Below, piece by piece: positions 1 to 5,350 of a stretch of DNA of 5,350 nt. Both the position numbers and the translations under genes were made by a program. Under the pieces are notes generated by a model, which did not search any database, had not been told where the DNA came from, and saw nothing but the letters and a program-made list of their open reading frames with translations. How positions within the stretch are numbered: position 1 is the stretch's first letter; each line of letters opens with the position of its first letter. Source of the DNA: Candidatus Caldarchaeum sp. (GTDB lineage: Archaea > Thermoproteota > Nitrososphaeria_A > Caldarchaeales > Caldarchaeaceae); the NCBI GenBank assembly GCA_025058435.1, contig JANXEM010000029.1:1-5350 (forward strand), given 5' to 3'.

Positions 1-594
1 GTATGGGTCGGTTACGTCGGCGCCCCCGTTAAAGAGCGGAATAGGCTGGTTAGAAAGGCATGCTTGAACAAACCTTGGAACCATTTTATTCGGCGGCTCG
101 TATTCGCCGAAAGCTTTCCAAGGCCTCAAAACCACCACCGGAAGGCCGTGGTTTCTCCAGTAGCTCCAGACGATGTTTTCGAGGGCGACTTTCGAATAGT
201 CGTAGGGTGTTCTCGGGGCCGGCGAATCTTCTTCGGAGACGGGAACTTTAGACGGCGCGCCGTAGTAGTTTGCGGATGAGAAGACAACGACCCTGCCGAT
301 CTTTTTCCGACGAGAGGCTTCCAAAACATTCAAGGTGCCGTAAACGTTTACTGAAAAACATCTGTAGGGGTCTTTCATGCTTTCGGGAATGTCGGCGACG
401 GCGGCGAGATGAACAACGGCGTCCAAATGTGTATTCTCAAACATCTCTAAAACATCGCGGAAAACTGTCACATCCAAACGCACATCGGCTCCGTCGGCGA
501 CGTCCGTTGCGACCACGTTGTAGTTCCGCGCCGCAAGATATTCGGTCAAATGTTTTCCCAAAAATCCCTGAGAACCCGTTACCAGTATCCTCAC
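1..594 (-). CDS. NAD-dependent epimerase/dehydratase (extended SDR family), partial: N-terminal 198 codons
   Basis: Reading the minus strand from a GTG at 594 gives an uninterrupted frame that runs off the left edge. Visible motifs are the Rossmann dinucleotide-binding loop TGSQGFLG (residues 6-13), an acidic residue D31 at the end of the second strand that would favour NAD, HLAA (62-65), the active-site strand with SSANYYG (106-112), the catalytic YxxxK as YDYSK (Y131, K135) and LRP (156-158) followed by the substrate-binding region. These define the extended short-chain dehydrogenases that include UDP-glucose 4-epimerase and nucleotide-sugar dehydratases, which act in the cytoplasm on sugar nucleotides for polysaccharide or glycoprotein synthesis. 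About a third of a typical 300-320 residue protein is missing, including much of the substrate pocket, so the substrate cannot be named. The GTG start is chosen because MRILVTG is the normal beginning of the family and a TATA-like box lies about 26 nt upstream. It is transcribed divergently from srp54. Confidence 0.93.
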   Translation of the reverse strand, partial: MRILVTGSQGFLGKHLTEYLAARNYNVVATDVADGADVRLDVTVFRDVLEMFENTHLDAVVHLAAVADIPESMKDPYRCFSVNVYGTLNVLEASRRKKIGRVVVFSSANYYGAPSKVPVSEEDSPAPRTPYDYSKVALENIVWSYWRNHGLPVVVLRPWKAFGEYEPPNKMVPRFVQACLSNQPIPLFNGGADVTDPY

Positions 595-616
595 GGCCGT
601 TTTTTAAGCGGGCCAT

Positions 617-624
617 TATTTAAA
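617..624 (-). promoter_or_regulatory. TATA-like box for the epimerase gene
   Basis: On the minus strand this reads TTTAAATA, a close match to the archaeal TATA consensus. Its centre is about 26 nt upstream of the GTG at 594, the spacing expected between an archaeal TATA box and the transcription start. Transcription would therefore begin at or next to the start codon, giving a leaderless mRNA. This agrees with the lack of a Shine-Dalgarno motif before the GTG. The assignment rests on motif and spacing only. Confidence 0.6.
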
Positions 625-630
625 TGAGGA

Positions 631-638
631 TTAAAATA
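631..638 (+). promoter_or_regulatory. TATA-like box for the srp54 cluster
   Basis: The plus strand reads TTAAAATA, centred about 32 nt upstream of the srp54 ATG, so the predicted transcript would have a leader of only a few bases. It mirrors the minus-strand TATA box across a 4-base spacer (626-629). It is the only clear TATA-like element before srp54, so it probably drives at least srp54 and pus10. Confidence 0.5.
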
Positions 639-666
639 ATCCCGGCGTTCTTTAACGCAAGGTGTA

Positions 667-1995
667 ATGTCGGGGGTTTCTTCGCTGGGCCGGACTTTGA
701 AAGATGTTTTCGGTAAATTTCTTTCCGCGCCTTCGGCCGACAAGGCCGCGGTCGAGGAGCTTGTGAGGGGGATTCAGCGGTCGCTTTTGATGGCGGATGT
801 CAAGGTGGAGCTGGTTCAGAAACTTTCGGAGCGGATTCGTCAAAGGGCTTTCAGCGAAAAACTTCCGCCGGGTGTGAGCAGAAAAGACAGCATCGCGAAA
901 ATCGTCTACGAAGAGCTGACGGCCCTGCTCGGCGACAAGCCGGCCAAATTTTCGACGGGGGGGAGGAAACCCTACGTGATAATGCTCCTCGGCATACAGG
1001 GAACGGGAAAAACAACGACGGCCGCCAAACTGGCTAACTATCTCAAAGTCAACGGACACAGGGTCGGGGTAGTCTGCGCCGACACCTACAGGCCCGCGGC
1101 CTTCCAACAGCTCAAACAACTCCTTGAACCACGACAGATACCGGTATACGGCGAACCGTCGAACAACGACCCCGTCAAAATAGCCGCAAACGGCCTCCAA
1201 TTTTTCAAACAACAAAACACAGAGGTCGTCATCATCGACACAGCCGGGCGACACCGCCAGCAGGAATCTCTGATGGAGGAGATGAAAAACTTGGAGAAGG
1301 CCCTCAAACCCGACGAAAACATCCTCATCATCGATGGAACAATTGGCCAGCAGGCGGGAATTCACGCCGAAGCCTTCCACAAAGCCACACCCGTCGGTTC
1401 GATAATCGTAACCAAGCTGGACACATCGGCGAAAGGCGGAGGAGCCTTGACGGCCGTCGCGGAAACAGGGGCGGCGATAAAATTCATAGGAGTCGGCGAA
1501 GCAGTTGAAGATTTTCAGCCATTCAACCCCGCGGCATACATCGCATCCCTCCTCGGAATGCCCGACATCGAAAGCCTCGTCGAAAAAGTCAAGCTCGCCG
1601 AAATGGCGACCGACGAAGAAAGAATGAAAGCCATGCTTTCCGGCAAATTCACCCTCGAAGACATGGTCAACCAAGTAAGCAGCCTCACAAAACTCGGGCC
1701 CCTCCGGAAAATCCTTTCAAAACTGCCGCTTCCGGGGGTCGACGGCCTGTCGGATGAACAGCTGGAAGAAGCGGAAAAACGGATAAAAAAATGGACCGCC
1801 ATTATCAAGTCGATGACTCTGGAGGAAAGGGCCGACCCCGGCATAATCGATGGCTCGAGGGTGAGAAGGATTTCTCGGGGGGCGGGTGTCCTCGAAAGAG
1901 ACGTGAGAGAGCTCCTCAAAAGCTATCAAACGTCCCGGAAAATGCTGAAAGACCGAAAGCTGCGACACCTTCTCAGGACAAGGGGACTCGAATAA
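667..1995 (+). CDS. srp54: Signal recognition particle protein SRP54 (Ffh homologue)
   Basis: This 442-residue GTPase binds SRP RNA and the signal sequences of emerging membrane and secreted proteins, and delivers ribosomes to the receptor FtsY at the membrane. The N domain covers about residues 1-95. The G domain follows with P-loop GIQGTGKTT (109-117), [11 protein letters not shown] (139-149), DTAGRH (191-196), DGTIGQQA (223-230), TKLD (249-252) and GVGE (285-288). The M domain starts near 300, with a finger-loop region (about 340-362) and the RNA-binding helix-turn-helix [11 protein letters not shown] (397-407). Length matches archaeal SRP54. The ATG at 667 gives the normal N domain; GGTG lies only 2 nt upstream, so a short-leader start is likely. 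Two normally constant spots differ: the residue after TKLD is Thr rather than the usual Gly, and the hinge LLGMGD reads LLGMPD. It is the first gene of the plus-strand cluster. Confidence 0.98.
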   Translation: MSGVSSLGRTLKDVFGKFLSAPSADKAAVEELVRGIQRSLLMADVKVELVQKLSERIRQRAFSEKLPPGVSRKDSIAKIVYEELTALLGDKPAKFSTGGRKPYVIMLLGIQGTGKTTTAAKLANYLKVNGHRVGVVCADTYRPAAFQQLKQLLEPRQIPVYGEPSNNDPVKIAANGLQFFKQQNTEVVIIDTAGRHRQQESLMEEMKNLEKALKPDENILIIDGTIGQQAGIHAEAFHKATPVGSIIVTKLDTSAKGGGALTAVAETGAAIKFIGVGEAVEDFQPFNPAAYIASLLGMPDIESLVEKVKLAEMATDEERMKAMLSGKFTLEDMVNQVSSLTKLGPLRKILSKLPLPGVDGLSDEQLEEAEKRIKKWTAIIKSMTLEERADPGIIDGSRVRRISRGAGVLERDVRELLKSYQTSRKMLKDRKLRHLLRTRGLE

Positions 1996-3300
1996 TTGGA
2001 AACAGTTCTCGAGCAAACAGCTCTGCTGCTGCGAAACATAGCCCTCTGCGACTACTGTCTCGGCCGACAGTTCGCCCGAATATCGCCGACCACCAGCAAC
2101 AGGGAAAAAGGCCGGGCTCTAAAACTCGCCCTTTTTCTTGAAGCGGCGAAAAACCAAGAAAAAGAACTGATAACCGTCCTCGCGTCCAACGGCGGGCTGG
2201 ACGAGGCCCTTCATCATCTTCGCTCCCCGGAAACGATGAAAAAAAGCTGCGAATTATGCGGAGGATTGCTGAACGAAACCAAATTCAACGGCCTCGCCGA
2301 AAAGGCCGCAGACCTTCTAACCGCCCACGAATTCACGACTTTTCTCGTGGGGGCCAAAGCTTCTGCGGAAGTGATTGAACGAGAAGACATGCTGCGTTCA
2401 GCCGTCGGCATATCTGAAGGAGAGGACATACGGAACGACGTCAAAAGAGAGTTCGCGAAACGATTCGCCGAAATTACGGGCAAGAAAATTGAATACGCGT
2501 CGCCGGATGTCGTAATCACTGTGGACATTTTTCGGGACAGGGTCGATGTTTTCCCCAACCCCGTCTTTGTAAAGGGCCGGTATCTCAAACACAGCAGGGA
2601 GCTTCCGCAGTCGGTTTGGCACTGTGGATTCTGTTGGGGCCGGGGATGCGAAAAATGCGGCTACACGGGCCGTAAATATTCGTTGAGTGTGGCGGAGCTG
2701 GTCGGCGAAACGGCGAAGCAAATCTACATGTCGATTGATTACAAATTTCACGCAGCGGGCCGTGAGGACGTCGACGCCCTCGTCGCCGGCGAAGGAAGGC
2801 CTTTCATCCTCGAGCTCAAAAAACCCGTCAAACGTTACCAGCCTCTGCAGGAAGTCGAGAAACAAATCAACGAAAACGCCAAAGGCCTCGTGACTGTTTT
2901 CCTCGAATCCTATACTACGAGGAAAGAAGTTCGCGCGATCAAGCTTACGTCGCCGGCGACGGCGAAAACATATTTGCTGACCGCGGTCTACGGGGTCGAC
3001 CTCGAGGAACAGGCCGTCAAGGCGTTGGAGGCGCGTTTCAGGAATGTGGTCGTGGACCAGTTGACGCCGACCCGCGTGCTGAAGCGTAGGCCCGAGAAGT
3101 TGCGTAAGAAAACGGTTTACGAAGTTGAAACCCGTCTCGTGGACAGACGGACGGCTGTTTTCCGCATCCGTTGTCAGGGGGGGCTTTACGTCAAGGAGCT
3201 GGTGACTGGCGACCACGGCAGGACGCGTCCATCTTTCGCCGAACATCTGGGAGCGGTTCCGACGTCGATGGAGCTGACCGTAGTAAAAGTCGAAACATAA
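1996..3300 (+). CDS. pus10: tRNA pseudouridine synthase Pus10
   Basis: Pus10 converts U54 and U55 of the tRNA T-loop to pseudouridine in archaea, taking the place of bacterial TruB for U55. The N-terminal part carries CDYCLGRQFA (C18, C21) and CELCGG (C85, C88), the expected zinc ligands, followed by a THUMP-like region. A second cysteine cluster occurs at C210, C213, C218 and C221, then YTGRKYSLSVAEL. The catalytic domain has FHAAGREDVD (251-260) with D258 the probable catalytic aspartate, GRPFILE, and a C-terminal GGLYVKELVTGDHGRTRPS that is standard for the family. At 434 residues it is of usual length. The TTG start is chosen because it directly follows the in-frame srp54 stop and places the first CxxC at residue 18, as expected; no other ATG, GTG or TTG lies between the stop and that motif. 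A G-rich stretch (1982-1985) is the only hint of a ribosome site. Residues 261-264 (ALVA) depart from the usual pattern containing Arg. Confidence 0.96.
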   Translation: METVLEQTALLLRNIALCDYCLGRQFARISPTTSNREKGRALKLALFLEAAKNQEKELITVLASNGGLDEALHHLRSPETMKKSCELCGGLLNETKFNGLAEKAADLLTAHEFTTFLVGAKASAEVIEREDMLRSAVGISEGEDIRNDVKREFAKRFAEITGKKIEYASPDVVITVDIFRDRVDVFPNPVFVKGRYLKHSRELPQSVWHCGFCWGRGCEKCGYTGRKYSLSVAELVGETAKQIYMSIDYKFHAAGREDVDALVAGEGRPFILELKKPVKRYQPLQEVEKQINENAKGLVTVFLESYTTRKEVRAIKLTSPATAKTYLLTAVYGVDLEEQAVKALEARFRNVVVDQLTPTRVLKRRPEKLRKKTVYEVETRLVDRRTAVFRIRCQGGLYVKELVTGDHGRTRPSFAEHLGAVPTSMELTVVKVET

Positions 3301-3304
3301 ACGC

Positions 3305-3310
3305 TTTTAT
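3305..3310 (+). promoter_or_regulatory. Possible TATA-like element upstream of rpl21e
   Basis: The 36-nt gap between pus10 and rpl21e contains TTTTAT about 29 nt before the rpl21e ATG, the distance that would give a leaderless or nearly leaderless transcript. It is the widest gap in the plus-strand cluster, so an internal promoter separating the ribosomal and polymerase genes from srp54-pus10 is plausible. The motif is weak, and the T-run could instead contribute to transcript ending after pus10. Confidence 0.3.
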
Positions 3311-3336
3311 CATGGTGTAAAACCTTTTGGACGAAG

Positions 3337-3624
3337 ATGCCGCAGTCTAAAGGCTTCCGAAGAAAATCAAGGGGATATCTTAAGAAAGACAAGGGCTCGA
3401 GGAGCGGGCCTTCTCCCGACATCTACCTTCGAGAATACAAGCCGGGCGACAGAGTTCTTATAGCGATAGAGCCGTCCATCCAGAAGGGCTCCCCCCACCG
3501 CCGCTACCACGGTAAAATCGGCGAAATAGTCGAGAAACGCGGGAGAGGATACGTGGTCAAGGTTGGTGAAGAAGGAAAAATTCTGTCGGTTCTTCCCGAC
3601 CACATCAGGGGAGCCGTGAAATAG
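3337..3624 (+). CDS. rpl21e: 50S ribosomal protein L21e
   Basis: A 95-residue, strongly basic protein matching the archaeal/eukaryotic L21e family, a component of the large ribosomal subunit that binds 23S rRNA. The N-terminal arm is rich in Lys and Arg (residues 1-24). It is followed by the SH3-like barrel with YKPGDRV (34-40), the family signature GSPHRRYHGK (51-60), and GYVVKV (71-76), ending in the usual LPDHIR segment. Length is typical. The ATG at 3337 matches the normal short N-terminus; no clear Shine-Dalgarno motif precedes it. The rpoF gene begins 3 nt after its stop codon, so the two are almost certainly co-transcribed, as in many archaea. Confidence 0.97.
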   Translation: MPQSKGFRRKSRGYLKKDKGSRSGPSPDIYLREYKPGDRVLIAIEPSIQKGSPHRRYHGKIGEIVEKRGRGYVVKVGEEGKILSVLPDHIRGAVK

Positions 3625-3627
3625 AGC

Positions 3628-3984
3628 ATGGTGAGGAAAATCATTTCGAAAACCGAAATTCCGATGTCGACTGTAGCTAAGCTGATCGAAGAAAGAGCCG
3701 AATCCCCGAACGTTCTCCAGTCAAGAGTGCTGTCCTACGTAAAAAAATATTCGAAGCTTTCACCTGAACAGGCAAACCTGCTGGTCGAAAAGCTCATGGC
3801 CGAGATTGGTTTGACGCGGGAAGAGGCGGTGCAGGTCGCTGATACCTGTCCCCGCAACGTTGAGGAGCTCAGGGCCATCCTCAGCGGATACAAAAGGCTC
3901 GTATCATTCCTCCTGTTTTCGGAGGAGAAGATGCGGGCCGTTTTGAAGCTGGTCGAAGACGCTGTCGCAGGTCGTTTGACTTAG
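3628..3984 (+). CDS. rpoF: DNA-directed RNA polymerase subunit Rpo4 (RpoF, Rpb4 homologue)
   Basis: Rpo4 forms the stalk of archaeal RNA polymerase with Rpo7. It helps open complex formation and binds emerging RNA. The 118-residue sequence has the N-terminal strand region that contacts Rpo7 (about 1-12), a helix STVAKLIEER (14-23) where the family has its xVKxxLE segment, and the C-terminal HRDC-like helical bundle with PRNVEELRAIL (75-85), the most recognisable part of archaeal Rpb4. Length is normal (about 110-120). The ATG at 3628 lies 3 nt after the rpl21e stop; GTG, the second codon, is an alternative start differing by one residue. No good ribosome site is seen in the short gap, suggesting translation coupled to rpl21e. 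Placement between L21e and DUF655 is the standard archaeal arrangement and supports the call. Confidence 0.93.
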   Translation: MVRKIISKTEIPMSTVAKLIEERAESPNVLQSRVLSYVKKYSKLSPEQANLLVEKLMAEIGLTREEAVQVADTCPRNVEELRAILSGYKRLVSFLLFSEEKMRAVLKLVEDAVAGRLT

Positions 3985-3989
3985 AGTTT

Positions 3990-4586
3990 GTGAATGACAT
4001 GCAGCGTCAAAAACGTTACGAAGATTATGGATACGTTTTAGACGTCTTTCCCGCATCCCAGCATCGGGTATCGGGCCAGCGTTTCTTCCAAGACCGAAAC
4101 GAATTCGTCCTCCAGCTTCTCGGCGAAGAATTCTTCACCCTGCTCGAAGTCGCGGTCAACGAAAGGTTCAGGCCCAAGCCGGGGACGCGGTTCTACATCG
4201 GCCGCGACGTCCCGCGGGAAATTCTGCGGATTGTGCGGAGGATAAACTTCGAAGACCTGACGGAGACGGCGGTGGCGAATCTGGAGCCGTCAATATACAG
4301 GATAGTGGAAGAAAATCCTCAGAGGTTTCTGGACTTTATCAACAACAGCGGGTTGTTGACTCCCCGGATGCATGCCCTCGAGCTGGTTCCCGGAATCGGC
4401 AAGAAGATGCTTCAAAAATTCCTGCAGGAAAGGGACAACTCGAAGTTCGCCAGCTTCGACGACATCAAAAACAGAACGGGCCTGCCAAACCCCGTGGAAG
4501 CGATTGTGAAAAGAATTATGCAGGAGCTGAAGAACAGGGAGGAAAAATATAGGTTGTTTGTCCGCGAGCCAACCCCCAGAGAATAG
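3990..4586 (+). CDS. DUF655 family protein (COG1491), predicted nucleic-acid-binding protein of unknown function
   Basis: A 198-residue protein of an archaeal family with no settled function. The N-terminal part (about 10-80) begins with the family pattern YEDYGYVLDVFP (10-21) and includes the basic segment RFRPKPGTRFYIG (59-71), predicted from family knowledge to be an OB-like barrel. The C-terminal half carries a helix-hairpin-helix element LELVPGIGKKM (130-140) and a second helical repeat around DDIKNRTGLPNP (157-168), a RuvA-like arrangement that usually binds the nucleic-acid backbone. The tail is highly charged. GTG at 3990, 5 nt after the rpoF stop, is taken as the start; ATG at 3999 (residue 4) is equally possible, since the conserved region starts near residue 10. 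Its fixed position next to rpl21e and rpoF suggests a role in transcription, RNA or ribosome maturation, which is inference. Confidence 0.9.
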   Translation: MNDMQRQKRYEDYGYVLDVFPASQHRVSGQRFFQDRNEFVLQLLGEEFFTLLEVAVNERFRPKPGTRFYIGRDVPREILRIVRRINFEDLTETAVANLEPSIYRIVEENPQRFLDFINNSGLLTPRMHALELVPGIGKKMLQKFLQERDNSKFASFDDIKNRTGLPNPVEAIVKRIMQELKNREEKYRLFVREPTPRE

Positions 4587-4587
4587 C

Positions 4588-5350
4588 TCATTTTCCGCGG
4601 AACTGCGGTTCTCTTTTTTCGTAGAACCTCGCCCTGATGCCCTCTTTTAGGTCGTCGGTGTAGAACATCAAAATTGATTCCTTGAGCTGATATTCCATCC
4701 CTTCGTCGACGGGCATTTCACCGCCGAGGTTGACGCAGGCCTTGGTCGCTCCCACCGCGAGGGGTGCGTTCTTGTTTATTTTCCGAGCCAAAGCCATCGC
4801 CTCTTCCATCAGTTTCTCATGAGGCACGACCTTGTTGACGAACCCCAGCCGGTATCCTTCTTCAGCCGACACCCAATCTCCCGTAAACAGGAAATATTTG
4901 GCCCAGTATTTGCTCAAAAACCTCGGAATCCTCACGGTAATACCGGCTCCCGGGCTGACCCCGATAGTTACCTCCGGCAAACCAAACCGAGCGTTCTGAC
5001 TGGCCACCACTATGTCAACTGCCTGAATGACTTCTATGTTGCAGAAGCCGTTGACCGCCGCTATGATGGGTTTCCTCATCTTTTCCATGAACCGCCAGAC
5101 GTCGAGGTTAAACCGGTTGAACTTCTCTATTTCGCTGATTTTCCCCGCCTCGACGTTGGCGAGAAACTCTTTGGCGTCTCCGCCGGAGCAGAAGGCCTTG
5201 TCCCCCGCACCAGTCACTATGATTGACCAAACCTCTGGGTCATCCGCCGCCTTGTGCAAAGCGTCGTTGAACTCCGTAAGCATGGCGACGCTCATCGCGT
5301 TCCTCGCCTCGGGCCTGTTGAAAGTAATCACCGCTATTTTGTCGTCGGGA
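4588..5350 (-). CDS. Enoyl-CoA hydratase/isomerase (crotonase) family protein, 5' partial, with oxyanion-hole glycines missing
   Basis: The frame stays open to the right edge. Before the GTG at 5331 it reads PDDKIAVITF, normal crotonase sequence, so that GTG is internal and roughly 10 or more residues lie outside the window. Numbering from the GTG codon, the first oxyanion-hole segment is AFCSGGD (46-52), the second is KPIIAAVNGFCN (87-98) followed directly by IEVIQAVD (99-106), and FGLPE (116-120) carries the second catalytic glutamate. Crotonases normally have GGG between the equivalents of residues 98 and 99; here it is absent, while E100 and E120, matching the two catalytic glutamates of hydratases, remain. 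SPGAGIT stands where PGAGGT is usual. The C-terminal FYEKREPQFRGK is typical. The family adds water to, isomerises or hydrolyses CoA thioesters; without the glycine backbone NH that stabilises the thioester oxyanion, activity is doubtful. It is convergent with the DUF655 gene, 1 nt apart. Confidence 0.92.
   Translation of the reverse strand, partial: PDDKIAVITFNRPEARNAMSVAMLTEFNDALHKAADDPEVWSIIVTGAGDKAFCSGGDAKEFLANVEAGKISEIEKFNRFNLDVWRFMEKMRKPIIAAVNGFCNIEVIQAVDIVVASQNARFGLPEVTIGVSPGAGITVRIPRFLSKYWAKYFLFTGDWVSAEEGYRLGFVNKVVPHEKLMEEAMALARKINKNAPLAVGATKACVNLGGEMPVDEGMEYQLKESILMFYTDDLKEGIRARFYEKREPQFRGK
4595..4619 (+). terminator. Possible terminator of the plus-strand cluster, inside the 3' end of the crotonase gene
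   Basis: Just past the DUF655 stop the plus strand has CCGC (4595-4598) and GCGG (4605-4608) able to form a short 4-bp stem with a 6-base loop, followed 5 nt later by six T residues (4614-4619). Archaeal termination depends mainly on U-rich tracts, so the T-run may suffice. The stem is short, and these bases also encode the crotonase C-terminus, so chance is possible. Confidence 0.35.

Larger units (their letters stand above)
615..640. repeat. Inverted repeat joining the two divergent TATA boxes
   Basis: The left arm 615-625 (ATTATTTAAAT) and right arm 630-640 (ATTAAAATAAT) are reverse complements at 10 of 11 positions, with GAGG (626-629) between them. Each arm contains the TATA-like box of one divergent gene. 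The symmetry may simply come from two AT-rich TATA elements facing opposite ways, or it could be a dimeric regulator site. The sequence alone does not decide. Confidence 0.6.

Noticed and set aside
270..623. A 117-codon plus-strand open frame over the epimerase gene
   Set aside because: The opposite strand encodes a clear Rossmann-fold epimerase with all expected motifs; the plus-strand product is Arg-rich and featureless.
957..963. Run of seven G in srp54 as a possible frameshift site
   Set aside because: The frame is continuous across it and encodes a normal flexible segment (STGGRKP) just before the first G-domain strand; no alternative frame product of interest follows.
652..1674. A 340-codon open frame on the minus strand, antisense to srp54
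   Set aside because: It fully overlaps unmistakable srp54, its translation resembles no known family and is rich in Phe, Arg and Gly as expected for a reverse shadow of biased codons, and it has no promoter or start context.
2398..3246. A 282-codon open frame on the minus strand, antisense to pus10
   Set aside because: It lies wholly within well-supported pus10 and shows no recognisable motif; the scarcity of TTA, CTA and TCA on the sense strand explains its length.
4819..5226. A 135-codon plus-strand open frame within the crotonase gene
   Set aside because: The minus strand has unambiguous crotonase sequence throughout; this frame has no family resemblance.
5329..5331. GTG as the start codon of the crotonase
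   Set aside because: The in-frame codons upstream to the window edge (PDDKIA) continue the normal crotonase N-terminus, so the gene is cut by the window rather than starting here.

Overview
The window is an archaeal chromosome segment. The case rests on gene content: an archaeal/eukaryotic-type SRP54, the tRNA pseudouridine synthase Pus10 (absent from bacteria apart from rare exceptions), ribosomal protein L21e, the RNA polymerase stalk subunit Rpo4/RpoF and a DUF655 protein, all in the order typical of archaea. Base composition is roughly balanced to slightly GC-rich. GTG and TTG starts are used, Shine-Dalgarno motifs are weak, and TATA-like boxes sit about 26-33 nt upstream of start codons, which suggests leaderless or nearly leaderless transcripts. 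I cannot place the lineage securely. A TACK-type archaeon such as an Aigarchaeota/Bathyarchaeia relative is a guess.

Layout. Positions 1-594 (minus) hold the N-terminal 198 codons of an extended short-chain dehydrogenase/NAD-dependent sugar epimerase; its 3' end lies off the left edge. Positions 595-666 are a divergent promoter region with two TATA-like boxes arranged as a near-perfect inverted repeat. Positions 667-4586 (plus) are a tight information-processing cluster: srp54, pus10 (starting on the base after the srp54 stop, in the same frame), a 36-nt gap with a possible internal promoter, rpl21e, rpoF and a DUF655 gene, with gaps of 3 and 5 nt between the last three. Positions 4588-5350 (minus) are a crotonase (enoyl-CoA hydratase family) gene whose 5' end lies off the right edge. 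It converges on the DUF655 gene with one base between the two stop codons.

The cluster joins co-translational membrane targeting (SRP54), tRNA modification (Pus10), the ribosome (L21e), transcription (Rpo4) and a predicted nucleic-acid-binding protein of unknown role (DUF655). In many archaea ksgA (16S rRNA dimethyltransferase) follows DUF655; here that place is taken by the convergent crotonase. The flanking genes belong to carbohydrate and acyl-CoA metabolism and have no visible functional link to the cluster.

I see no undescribed system, mobile element, CRISPR array, tRNA or rRNA. The most striking anomaly is in the crotonase: the normally conserved Gly-Gly-Gly of the second oxyanion-hole segment appears to be cleanly missing (three codons) while the two catalytic glutamates remain.
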